From Betaproteobacteria bacterium (GTDB lineage Bacteria > Pseudomonadota > Gammaproteobacteria > Burkholderiales > Burkholderiaceae): a stretch of DNA of 7,557 nucleotides. A model generated the notes under the pieces. It made no database searches and was not told the origin of the DNA. It was given only the letters and a program-made list of their open reading frames with translations. The stretch lies in the NCBI GenBank assembly GCA_015654605.1, contig JAATGO010000304.1, forward strand, positions 1 to 7,557, read 5' to 3'. Position numbers and translations under genes: made by a program. Below are positions 1 to 6,249 of this stretch, piece by piece. Each line of letters begins with the position of its first letter. The stretch's first letter is position 1.

Positions 1-173
1 GAGCTATCGGCGGCGACACCATACATCCTATGATGATTAGCCTGATTTCTCGGCGCAGGATTTGCCCCAACTAAATTCATTGCATTTCTCTCTCCGATTT
101 CTTCCATCTCGTTATACACCTTCAATGCTCTTTTCATCCTTTCTGATGTATAGCTAGGCCGTCCTTCTGGCAT
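1..173 (-). CDS. Partial open frame, unknown protein, 3' end beyond window edge
   Basis: An open frame continues without a stop from just after the TAA of the proline-rich gene (210-212) to the window edge, 69 sense codons in all. The first ATG in it is at 171-173, giving a start MPEGRPSYTSERM. No clear Shine-Dalgarno sequence precedes that ATG. A GTG at 195-197 is another possible start. The visible part is hydrophilic and charged, with a probable helix around SERMKRALKVYNEMEEIGER, and has no membrane segment. It is in the same frame as the upstream gene, so it may be the detached C-terminal part of that protein rather than a separate gene. I do not recognise a family. Coding status is inferred from openness and composition only. 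Confidence 0.45.
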   Translation of the reverse strand, partial: MPEGRPSYTSERMKRALKVYNEMEEIGERNAMNLVGANPAPRNQANHHRMYGVAADS

Positions 174-209
174 ATGTGCCGATGGATCGAGTTGCACTTC
201 AGGATCCCG

Positions 210-941
210 TTACGCATTATTCATCGCCTCGTTCATCTGTTGCAATTCCATTTTCACATCTTGCTCGAAACTCTGTAATGTGGCATGTAATTTATCAAAA
301 ATATTCGACAAAAATGCTTGGCGATCAGCGACTTCTGAAGAAATCGTTTCATGTGATGATGCAACATTCCACGTCCTCGTATTGAGTCGCGACGAACGAA
401 AATGTCCCCCAATGGGGTAAGATTGTCTCTGTGCACGTTGCCCCGTAAAAGACGCTGGGGACTCCTCCCTGCCATCTCCTGGAAAAGGTCTCCATGCCCC
501 CCCATTTCCAGGAGATACTGGAGATCCGCCCCCATCTCCCCCTGGTGGCGGGCCAGATGGTGGCCCCCACGGTCCATTCCCCATAGGTGGCGCTGGAGGC
601 CCTCTCCACGGCCCTCCTGGTGGTGGACCAGGTGGAGCTCCTCCCCACGTCCCTCCTGGTGGTGGACCAGGTGGAGCTCCTCCCCACGTCCCAACATTCG
701 CGGGTACTCCCCAAGAACCACCTGGTGGTGGAGGGGCATACCCAACAGAAGAACGATGTGTATACCTATCTATTACATCCAGCAATGTATTCACATTATC
801 ATTTGCAATACCTGCAATACTTCTTTCTATAATACCCTGTATGCCACCAAATGTTCTTTGGGAAAAGTTATTTGGAGTTTGTGTGGGAGCTCCTTGATAC
901 CCTGTATAGTGGTGATTAAAGGAAATTCCTGGAATGGTCAT
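210..941 (-). CDS. Proline/glycine-rich protein, candidate type III secreted substrate
   Basis: A 243-residue protein of no family I recognise. Residues 1-68 are polar and Asn/Ser/Thr/Gly-rich, with no hydrophobic signal peptide, compatible with a type III export signal. Residues 69-155 are a Pro/Gly/Trp-rich region containing two identical copies of GTWGGAPPGPPPG (84-96 and 97-109) followed by degenerate copies. Residues 205-243 look like an amphipathic helix or short coiled coil. There are no cysteines and no membrane segments. The start ATG at 939-941 is preceded by a purine-rich AGAAAGAAG, a moderate ribosome site. The gene follows sctV on the same strand behind a 326-bp leader with a candidate sigma-dependent promoter. 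Location and composition suggest a secreted substrate, but this is inference. Poly-proline repeats like these can bind eukaryotic proline-recognition domains, but nothing here proves it. It may also be an extracellular structural protein. The reading frame stays open beyond its TAA. Confidence 0.75.
   Translation of the reverse strand: MTIPGISFNHHYTGYQGAPTQTPNNFSQRTFGGIQGIIERSIAGIANDNVNTLLDVIDRYTHRSSVGYAPPPPGGSWGVPANVGTWGGAPPGPPPGGTWGGAPPGPPPGGPWRGPPAPPMGNGPWGPPSGPPPGGDGGGSPVSPGNGGAWRPFPGDGREESPASFTGQRAQRQSYPIGGHFRSSRLNTRTWNVASSHETISSEVADRQAFLSNIFDKLHATLQSFEQDVKMELQQMNEAMNNA
612..689. repeat. Perfect 39-bp tandem duplication
   Basis: Bases 612-650 and 651-689 are identical 39-bp units in direct tandem. 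Each encodes 13 residues, GTWGGAPPGPPPG, so the repeat preserves the reading frame of the minus-strand gene. Degenerate relatives flank it on both sides (roughly 540-611 and 690-735), as expected of an older array with one recent unit duplication. Confidence 0.95.
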
Positions 942-993
942 AATTCTTCTTTCTGCTAATTTTTTTCATAGGCTCTCTATCGAGCTCCCTTTA

Positions 994-1020
994 CAGTTGT
1001 CATGCCCTCCAAGACAACTG
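994..1020 (-). repeat. 8-bp inverted repeat in the leader
   Basis: CAGTTGTC (994-1001) and GACAACTG (1013-1020) pair perfectly around an 11-nt loop. On the minus-strand RNA the loop contains GGAGGG, a Shine-Dalgarno-like sequence, one base before an ATG whose frame closes after eight codons. This is the strongest hairpin in the leader of the proline-rich gene. No poly-U follows it. Confidence 0.55.
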
Positions 1021-1229
1021 ATTAATATCCATTATGAAGTCTAGTATTATGAATATATTCACGATCAATATGTCTTCTCATCACATTCTATTTCTTACCA
1101 TTCATACAGAATACCTTCGAGCATGAAGGTCTCAAAGTAATCCACATAATGTAAACATAGTGAATCGAACCACCGTATCAACGATACAATCATCCTAAAA
1201 ATATATCTCTAGATTGCCTGCTACCTTTA

Positions 1230-1258
1230 TTTATGTTTTATGGAGAGCATTCAGTTCC
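1230..1258 (-). promoter_or_regulatory. Candidate HrpL-type promoter for the proline-rich gene
   Basis: On the minus strand the sequence reads GGAACT-N16-ACATAAA, starting nine bases after the sctV stop codon. It matches the HrpL consensus GGAACC-N16-CCACNNA at 8 of 11 defined positions with correct spacing. A very similar element, GGAACT-N16-TCAGTAA, lies upstream of sctW. The -35 half is convincing, the -10 half weak. Confidence 0.45.
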
Positions 1259-1267
1259 ACTACATGT

Positions 1268-3361
1268 TTAAATTTCAATCATTCCTACTGGTTTTACTTT
1301 TGCATGCTGTGTTAGTTCAGAAAACGCAAATACAGGTACTGGAAAAAATTCTTCTTCAATTAATTTACGTACGGAACGACGAATATCTGCCGCTGTCACC
1401 AGTACTGGCGGTGTAATAGGTGTACTAACATTCGTGGATAATTCATTCAATTTATCCAGCATCATTTGTTCCAATTCCGAATCAATATCCAAATAACTTC
1501 CCTGACTGGTTTGTCTCATGGCATTTCGTAATTGATCTTCGAGCTCTGGAGATAATAAAATAACTTCAATCATGCCTTCACGTGACACCTCATAGCAAAG
1601 CTGTCGCTTAAACGCAAGACGCACATAATCTGCAATCACGTCAGGATCTCTTTCCTTCGGCGCCCAATCCAGAGTCGTCTCAAGTAAAAGTCTGGCGTTA
1701 CGGAGTGATACTCCTTCGCGAGTCAATCTCTGTACAATTTCAGTCAAACGCTGCAACGTCACTGTCTTGATAACTTCTTTCCCTAACTCTGGATAACGAC
1801 GTTCTGCCCAACGGGTAAAACGGATGACTTCATTGACGCCAACAAACATCTGGCAATTACGTAACATTTCCACTTCAATATCGGCAGAAAAAACAGTCTC
1901 CCACCGTTGCACTGGAATTCCAGCTTCTGTTAATTTTTCCTCATCATCTAGACGTACCCATACCCGTCTTCGTCTTGAGCCAGCAATATTTCTTTCCAAA
2001 GCGGTAAATCCCAATTCTGTCACGCGCTCCAAACTCTCTCGAGTAGCACCCCATCCCAGCCTGATTTCTTCATCAACCAGAGGAACCTCTGACATCATAA
2101 AATGTGCTCTTCCCTCCGGGATCGAATGATGAAACTCAAATTCAATCGGCTTCAAATCTGGAATCCCTCTTCGTTCAAGCATCGCATTGCGCATAATACG
2201 TACCGCCGCTCTGATAATTTCAGCTTCTGGTGTATTTCGCATATTTTCTGGCATACGTAAAATAAAAGGAGTGGTTGCCGAGAAATTGGTTAAATCGACA
2301 ATACCTGCATTTTTACGTTCCATTTCATCTGCCTCGCGCTGTATCTCTGCATCAGCGAGTGGTTTTAACAAACCAATAACACCTCCTATACTCAGTGCTA
2401 TCGCCAGGGTAATAAACACCATGGTCGGCATCCCTGGGATCAGACCAAACAACAGCATGATTGCAGCTGCAGTTAATAATGCCTTAGGTTCAGCAAATAA
2501 TTCTCCAACAATTTCTCGACCGATATTGCTTTCAACACCTTCCTCATGATCATCATTACTAACACGTGTAGTAATAATACCGGCGCCGAGAGAAATTAGA
2601 AGCGCAGGAATCTGAGCAATCAGCGCATCACCAATTGACAATATAGAATATACGCTCATCGCTTGAGCGGCATCCATATTACGCTGCACAATACCAATTG
2701 ATATTCCGCCAATTAAATTGATTGCCACAATGCAGAGACCCGCAATCGCATCTCCCTTGACAAATTTCATGGCACCATCCATCGCACCATGCAGTTGGCT
2801 TTCCTGCCCTAATTTTGCACGCTTGGATTTAGCTTCTTCAGCAGTCAGAATACCGGCTCGCAAGTCACTATCAATGGACATTTGTTTGCCTGGCATAGCA
2901 TCTAATGAAAACCGTGCAGATACTTCTGAAACACGCTCTGACCCTTTAGTAATCACAATAAATTGCACTACGGTCAGAATCAAAAATATCACTAGTCCAA
3001 CTACTAAATTTCCACCAACGACAAAATTACCAAAAGTTTCAACAATGTGACCAGCATCTGCCTCCAACAGAATCAGTCTTGTGGTCGATACTGAAATGGC
3101 TAACCGGAATAATGTCGTTAGCAGTAGTACTGCGGGGAAAGTAGAAAATGCCGTAGGACCTGCCATATACATGGCAACGATAACGATCAAACCTGAAGCG
3201 CATAGACTGCAGGAAATCAGGATATCCAGCAGCCACACCGGCATCGGTAAGACCAGCATGAAGACAATTCCAATCACCAACGCCGCCACCATTAACTCGG
3301 AACGTTGTGCCAAACGATTGGAAAACTTATTCAGCATCAATACGATGCCCATTGCCTTCAT
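1268..3361 (-). CDS. sctV: SctV, T3SS export-gate protein (LcrD/HrcV/FHIPEP family)
   Basis: This 697-residue inner-membrane protein is the export gate of the T3SS. In the family its C-terminal domain forms a nonameric cytoplasmic ring that binds chaperone-substrate complexes and the gatekeeper. The length fits the family. Residues 1-333 hold about eight hydrophobic segments (roughly 24-44, 46-66, 72-92, 109-135, 204-224, 236-262, 291-310, 312-332). The FHIPEP signature, including SARFSLDAMPGKQM and IDSDLRAG, falls at about 142-170 in the first long cytoplasmic loop. Residues 334-697 are the soluble domain. The ATG at 3359-3361 follows an excellent AAAGGGG ribosome site five bases upstream. 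Met4 and Met9 are less likely starts. The gene lies 20 bp after sctY and ends the visible export operon. The neighbouring SctX and SctY point to the Ysc/LcrD branch rather than the flagellar FlhA or plant HrcV branches. Confidence 0.98.
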   Translation of the reverse strand: MKAMGIVLMLNKFSNRLAQRSELMVAALVIGIVFMLVLPMPVWLLDILISCSLCASGLIVIVAMYMAGPTAFSTFPAVLLLTTLFRLAISVSTTRLILLEADAGHIVETFGNFVVGGNLVVGLVIFLILTVVQFIVITKGSERVSEVSARFSLDAMPGKQMSIDSDLRAGILTAEEAKSKRAKLGQESQLHGAMDGAMKFVKGDAIAGLCIVAINLIGGISIGIVQRNMDAAQAMSVYSILSIGDALIAQIPALLISLGAGIITTRVSNDDHEEGVESNIGREIVGELFAEPKALLTAAAIMLLFGLIPGMPTMVFITLAIALSIGGVIGLLKPLADAEIQREADEMERKNAGIVDLTNFSATTPFILRMPENMRNTPEAEIIRAAVRIMRNAMLERRGIPDLKPIEFEFHHSIPEGRAHFMMSEVPLVDEEIRLGWGATRESLERVTELGFTALERNIAGSRRRRVWVRLDDEEKLTEAGIPVQRWETVFSADIEVEMLRNCQMFVGVNEVIRFTRWAERRYPELGKEVIKTVTLQRLTEIVQRLTREGVSLRNARLLLETTLDWAPKERDPDVIADYVRLAFKRQLCYEVSREGMIEVILLSPELEDQLRNAMRQTSQGSYLDIDSELEQMMLDKLNELSTNVSTPITPPVLVTAADIRRSVRKLIEEEFFPVPVFAFSELTQHAKVKPVGMIEI

Positions 3362-3381
3362 TTTTACCCCTTTTTTACCTG

Positions 3382-3678
3382 CTATGCCATTTCTGATACT
3401 TGGTACAGATCCAGTCGACGTAAGATCAAGTCAATCCATTTTTCATTGTCTGGCGTTCTTAACGATAACAATTCTGCTCTCTCTACCGGTTCGAGAAGCT
3501 CAGCAGCAACATAAGCTGCCATTAACTGAAGTCGCTTCTCATCTGGCCATATCTGAAGACAGGCCATGGCCAATTGATACGCGGGCTCATATTGATAAAC
3601 GTTCATATGCCCCCACACCAAACCAATCGCTAACAGCAATTCTTCTGATGTGTCATCACGCGATCTTCTTTTCCTCAT
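3382..3678 (-). CDS. sctY: SctY (YscY-like) TPR chaperone of SctX
   Basis: A 98-residue, mostly helical protein placed between sctX and sctV exactly as YscY is in Yersinia. YscY is a small TPR-like cytoplasmic chaperone that binds YscX and through it the SctV ring. Residues 11-63 show a TPR-like helix pair (SEELLLAIGLVWGHMN, then YEPAYQLAMACLQIWPDEKR with the typical Y, A and P positions). It is slightly shorter than YscY (114 residues). The ATG at 3676-3678 lies inside the 3' end of sctX, giving a 23-bp overlap, and is preceded by GAAGAG seven bases upstream, so the two are probably translationally coupled. The N-terminus is strongly basic (MRKRRSR). Sequence similarity by eye is low, and the assignment rests on fold pattern, size and gene order. 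Confidence 0.8.
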   Translation of the reverse strand: MRKRRSRDDTSEELLLAIGLVWGHMNVYQYEPAYQLAMACLQIWPDEKRLQLMAAYVAAELLEPVERAELLSLRTPDNEKWIDLILRRLDLYQVSEMA

Positions 3679-4120
3679 GAATATTCTCTTCAGTGGAAAT
3701 AAAATTGCTTTCTGCTTCGCTACGCCTCATTTGCAACCACCGTAAACGCCATTGCACTGCCATTTCCACAACCCGAATTCCCTCCATACAGGAGGACCTT
3801 TCGACATCAGGTAAAGTTAATGCATGTTCGACTATTTTTTTTTGCAGGGAACGCATACGCGGCACAGGATCTCCCATCCAGGCAGGATTGTCTACGGTGC
3901 AATTTGGACCTAGTATCTGGTTAAGAATTAGCATTGTAGGGTCTGGTGCCAGACCTTCTGGTGGTAATGATGCTTCCTCTTCCTCTGCCAACAGATAAGG
4001 ACGTGACTTGATAACTGGATCAACTTCCGTCAATCCAGAAATCTCAACCAATTCTCCGACATCCAATAATCGACTACGCTCAACTGCACTATGCATCGTC
4101 GACGAACTAATTTTTTTCAT
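3656..4120 (-). CDS. sctX: SctX (YscX-like) T3SS export component
   Basis: A 154-residue protein in the YscX position. YscX is secreted early, is required for needle export and forms a complex with YscY and SctV. The diagnostic piece is LPPEGLAPDP at residues 52-61, matching the conserved LPPDG segment of YscX, followed by a helical C-terminal half (about 88-135). At 154 residues it is longer than YscX (122). The extra length includes a charged tail rich in Glu (about 134-154) whose coding sequence overlaps the start of sctY. The ATG at 4118-4120 has only a weak ribosome site. A 111-bp gap separates it from the upstream chaperone gene, the only sizeable gap in the lower half of the operon, so a separate promoter or lost sequence there is possible. 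I saw no promoter match in that gap. Confidence 0.85.
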   Translation of the reverse strand: MKKISSSTMHSAVERSRLLDVGELVEISGLTEVDPVIKSRPYLLAEEEEASLPPEGLAPDPTMLILNQILGPNCTVDNPAWMGDPVPRMRSLQKKIVEHALTLPDVERSSCMEGIRVVEMAVQWRLRWLQMRRSEAESNFISTEENIHEEKKIA

Positions 4121-4231
4121 TTCATCAGTACTCGTAAAAATATAATTCTTTTAACAGTAGCACGAATAAAGCAGGCATGAGATCATTCGGATATCAGTTA
4201 ATCCCTAACAATATCAATCATGACATCCTCG

Positions 4232-4558
4232 TCAATGAAGCAACTCTTCTACTTCCACTAATTCTGTGTACAATGAATGACACGTACCGTCACCATATTC
4301 AGAAAGACGACGGATAAGGTATAGACTTCCATCATTAAATACTGCAGGTAACCAACAACCAAACCGCGTCAAAGATTGACGTCTTTTTCGCAAAATATTT
4401 TTTGTCTGTGTCTGATCTGACATCCCAATACCTAATGCAACCAACATACCATTTTGTAATGGATATACTAGAAGTTTCATACCATTTCTCAGAGTATTGA
4501 TCGCAACTGCTTGCTGCATCTTCGCCTCATTCATCAATCTTATCAATAGCTCTTCCAT
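4232..4558 (-). CDS. Small T3SS chaperone in the SycN position (gatekeeper chaperone)
   Basis: A 108-residue protein between the TyeA-like gene and sctX, the slot held by sycN in Yersinia. SycN pairs with YscB to chaperone YopN and hold it at the export gate. The C-terminal half resembles SycN and other class I chaperones by eye: a Leu/Arg-rich helix (about 54-64), GCWLPAVFNDGSLYLIRRL (67-85, compare AGWLGESQLVLFVSL of SycN), then a final acidic helix (95-107). The ATG at 4556-4558 has a good GAAAGG ribosome site eight bases upstream, and the gap from the preceding gene is 28 bp. Overall similarity is weak, so position is the main argument. It could instead be a YscB-type partner. Confidence 0.6.
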   Translation of the reverse strand: MEELLIRLMNEAKMQQAVAINTLRNGMKLLVYPLQNGMLVALGIGMSDQTQTKNILRKRRQSLTRFGCWLPAVFNDGSLYLIRRLSEYGDGTCHSLYTELVEVEELLH

Positions 4559-4586
4559 TGTCGTAACCTTTCATTATTCTCTGCGT

Positions 4587-5099
4587 CTATCTTTGCTGCC
4601 GTTGCTTCAACTCATTTTTACCCAATGCAGAAATTGAGTTTCTCCATTCCTGTTCAAGGATCTCTGTTTTAGATGGAAACGACTGTACGTTACCCATAAA
4701 ATAGCTAATCTGATATGTCAGCTCTTCAATAAACTCTCTTCGAGCTGGTAATTTATCTTGAGTCCATAAAATAAGTGGCAATTGAGTCACTGCATCCCGA
4801 ATCAATAAATACATCTGTCCCTTCTTTTGAAAATCCACATGTTTTATATCAACTATCTGCGATATCATTTGACTGACCTTACCCTTCCCCCAGCCAGCCT
4901 CTGCTATCGTCAGTAATAGAACAGCCAATTCAGCAGCACTCAATTTAGGAAGTCGCTGTATCTTCTCAGAAAAATTTCGACGTAGGCTTTCTGCTATCTC
5001 AATGCTAGAACGAACTAATGTAAAGGTTGAACCATCAGCTATGGTTAGCCAATAACGCCCCATACTTCTTCCTGGGTTTTTCCTTAAATCAGATTTCAT
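4587..5099 (-). CDS. tyeA: TyeA-like gatekeeper subunit with extended N-terminus
   Basis: A 170-residue protein following sctW. TyeA binds the C-terminus of YopN and completes the gatekeeper that holds back effectors until cell contact. Residues 51-133 align by eye with the whole of Yersinia TyeA (92 residues): the LSAAEL start, a Trp at 70 matching the conserved TyeA Trp, and LPLILWTQDKLPARREFIEEL (107-127) matching FPLGVFSDEEQRQNLLQM. About 50 residues precede this domain and about 37 follow it, neither present in Yersinia TyeA. The N-terminal part (RYWLTIADGSTFTLV) looks like a small beta element of unknown role. The ATG at 5097-5099 has a moderate AGGGTGA site. Met13 is an alternative start. 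It lies 141 bp after sctW, so the gatekeeper is split into two genes as in Yersinia, not fused as in HrpJ or SsaL. Confidence 0.7.
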   Translation of the reverse strand: MKSDLRKNPGRSMGRYWLTIADGSTFTLVRSSIEIAESLRRNFSEKIQRLPKLSAAELAVLLLTIAEAGWGKGKVSQMISQIVDIKHVDFQKKGQMYLLIRDAVTQLPLILWTQDKLPARREFIEELTYQISYFMGNVQSFPSKTEILEQEWRNSISALGKNELKQRQQR

Positions 5100-5191
5100 G
5101 ACTAATCACCCTATCAATTTTCCACATCACGATCAGTTACATTAATGAGCTGATATCATCTACGTTCCACAGAAAATTCTATCTATCCTGC

Positions 5192-5212
5192 TTATCCATT
5201 CAACATGGATAA
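5192..5212 (-). repeat. 8-bp inverted repeat between sctW and tyeA
   Basis: TTATCCAT (5192-5199) and ATGGATAA (5205-5212) pair perfectly around a 5-nt loop in the 141-bp sctW-tyeA gap. No T-run follows on either strand, so it is not a standard terminator. It could be an RNA-processing or stability hairpin that sets the ratio of SctW to downstream products. Confidence 0.5.
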
Positions 5213-5240
5213 AACACTAGACACACTCCGCCTCATATTT

Positions 5241-6086
5241 CTATAGTCCAGACATCATTCTAGATCGCAAGCTATTCATGGCATGAACACACTTATCCTT
5301 CCCAAAATTCTTTATTAATGCCTTCAACATAATCAATGGTGTTAATGGGGAATCAAAATTTCCTTTCTTTTTTGCACCAATTAAAAATCGCAGGTTACGT
5401 ATTGACACGCCACTTTCATCTCCAGACATCGCCTCAATAGATCCAACCAGGTCATCAGTCTCCTGAAGAGCACGACGTAATTCATGTGGATATTTATCCA
5501 TCAGATTGCTCATCATTGCATTGAGTGAGTTTTTTAACGATATCTTCCGCCCCTTAAAATGGACATCATTTTCTAATTTTTCTATGGCTTCATACAATAC
5601 GTGATAGTGTTGCAATGGATCGAACTCTTTAGATAGCATTTCTTCTATTTCTTTTTGTCCATCTCTCCCATTATTTTCTTTCAACATCTCTAACGTATCA
5701 GATACAAGTGATAAAAACTTATCTTCATCATCAATATCTTCCACATCCTCATCTGTAAATGATGACGCCTTGGATGCACCAGAAGATTTCTTGGATGGAC
5801 TCCTTTTCTTCAGTTGGATTCTTTTGTTACCTGGCATTGTCATGCGTTGCATCAGAGTACGTGTTTTATAAGACACATCCTCTCTCACCCCAGCCTGGCT
5901 ATTGATGGTATCTGGTGATGCTAACTCAATAGGGCCGTGAGCATCCGCATTAACCGCAACGCCATGACGTGCTAATTGCTTGGGTTGCGCACGATTAGGC
6001 GCGTAATTCTCCAAGATATTGCTATTGAAATGATTAATATGCATGTTCATGGAGATATGTGGTGATGCTATCTTGCCAGGTTCCAT
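5241..6086 (-). CDS. sctW: SctW gatekeeper (YopN/HrpJ/InvE family)
   Basis: A 281-residue regulator of substrate switching, normally cytoplasmic at the export gate and itself secreted. The N-terminal 75 residues are Asn/Ser/Ala-rich and lack a hydrophobic signal, fitting a type III export signal. A Lys/Ser-rich stretch (88-107) and an acidic stretch (111-122) follow. The YopN/HrpJ-type helical domain runs from about 122 to 222, including FDPLQHYHVLYEAIEKLE (155-172). The last 50 residues (SIRNLRFLIGAKKKGNFDSP onward) fit the TyeA-facing end. Its length matches YopN (293), with TyeA supplied by the next gene. The start is uncertain: a perfect HrpL-type promoter overlaps Met1. If that promoter is used, translation must begin downstream, most simply at Met13 (6048-6050) or Met15 (6042-6044). 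Neither Met1 nor Met13 has a good ribosome site. Met1 would be served by the weaker upstream promoter at 6159-6187. Confidence 0.88.
   Translation of the reverse strand: MEPGKIASPHISMNMHINHFNSNILENYAPNRAQPKQLARHGVAVNADAHGPIELASPDTINSQAGVREDVSYKTRTLMQRMTMPGNKRIQLKKRSPSKKSSGASKASSFTDEDVEDIDDEDKFLSLVSDTLEMLKENNGRDGQKEIEEMLSKEFDPLQHYHVLYEAIEKLENDVHFKGRKISLKNSLNAMMSNLMDKYPHELRRALQETDDLVGSIEAMSGDESGVSIRNLRFLIGAKKKGNFDSPLTPLIMLKALIKNFGKDKCVHAMNSLRSRMMSGL
6056..6084 (-). promoter_or_regulatory. Perfect HrpL-type promoter (hrp box) at the sctW start
   Basis: On the minus strand GGAACC (6079-6084) and CCACATA (6056-6062) are separated by exactly 16 bases, matching all 11 defined positions of the published HrpL consensus GGAACC-N16-CCACNNA. 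It lies at the head of the T3SS operon beside an ECF sigma gene. By chance an exact match would be expected roughly once in four million positions. The first G of the -35 element is the last base of the apparent ATG of sctW. Confidence 0.85.
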
Positions 6087-6158
6087 CTTCTACTGGAAGC
6101 CTTATCTGCAAGGAGTAAAACATTTGAAAGCGATTCAAAGTCGAGACTTACATTATTT

Positions 6159-6187
6159 TTACTGAAATTCAGGCACTGGTGAGTTCC
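6159..6187 (-). promoter_or_regulatory. Second, weaker HrpL-type promoter candidate upstream of sctW
   Basis: GGAACT (6182-6187), 16 bases, then TCAGTAA (6159-6165) on the minus strand: 8 of 11 defined positions of the HrpL consensus. A transcript starting near 6152 would carry a leader of about 65 nt to the sctW ATG at 6086. It shares GGAACT-N17-CA with the element at 1230-1258. Confidence 0.4.
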
Positions 6188-6249
6188 ATTTATATGGATA
6201 TTTAATGCCAATATTCCTCAAATTTTTTCAATGTCTCACGAATACTCAC

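Larger units (their letters stand above)
942..1267 (-). other. Structured 326-bp leader between sctV and the proline-rich gene
   Basis: No convincing gene lies here. The stretch starts right after the sctV stop with a candidate sigma promoter (1230-1258). It then holds four inverted repeats: GTATC/GATAC at 1175-1187, ACCTTC/GAAGGT at 1113-1130, the palindrome TGAATATATTCA at 1050-1061, and CAGTTGTC/GACAACTG at 994-1020. If transcription starts near 1220, the proline-rich gene has a 5' leader of about 280 nt containing all four. I see no U-tract behind any of them on the minus strand, so they do not look like intrinsic terminators. Confidence 0.5.

Noticed and set aside
254..745. Alternative minus-strand frame with HLVHHQEGRGEEL-type repeats
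   Set aside because: It is the 39-bp repeat read in another frame. The start is internal to the proline-rich gene and the product looks unlike a real protein.
402..959. 185-codon plus-strand open frame rich in Trp, Arg, Ser and Pro
   Set aside because: It is the mirror of the GC-rich, repeat-bearing proline-rich gene. Its composition (WWW, SSSPRPS runs) is an artefact of the repeats, and no ribosome site supports it.
916..969. 17-codon leader peptide (MKKISRKKNYDHSRNFL) overlapping the start of the proline-rich gene
   Set aside because: No proper ribosome site at a usable distance, and too short for any coding evidence. It overlaps the next start in another frame.
977..1003. 8-codon frame MTTVKGAR behind a GGAGGG
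   Set aside because: The SD-like sequence is only one base from the ATG, too close for normal initiation, and the frame is tiny.
3081..3680. 199-codon plus-strand open frame opposite sctV and sctY
   Set aside because: It runs antisense to the strongly supported SctV N-terminus and SctY, with no ribosome site and no recognisable domain.
4121..4231. Hidden small gene or promoter between the SycN-like gene and sctX
   Set aside because: Only very short frames (such as MIDIVRD) and no recognisable promoter or hairpin with a U-tract. It remains an unexplained 111-bp gap.
5140..5168. GGAACG on the minus strand upstream of the TyeA-like gene as a third hrp-type box
   Set aside because: Only the GGAAC half fits. 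At 16 bases spacing the -10 half reads ATTAATG, with no CCAC-like core.
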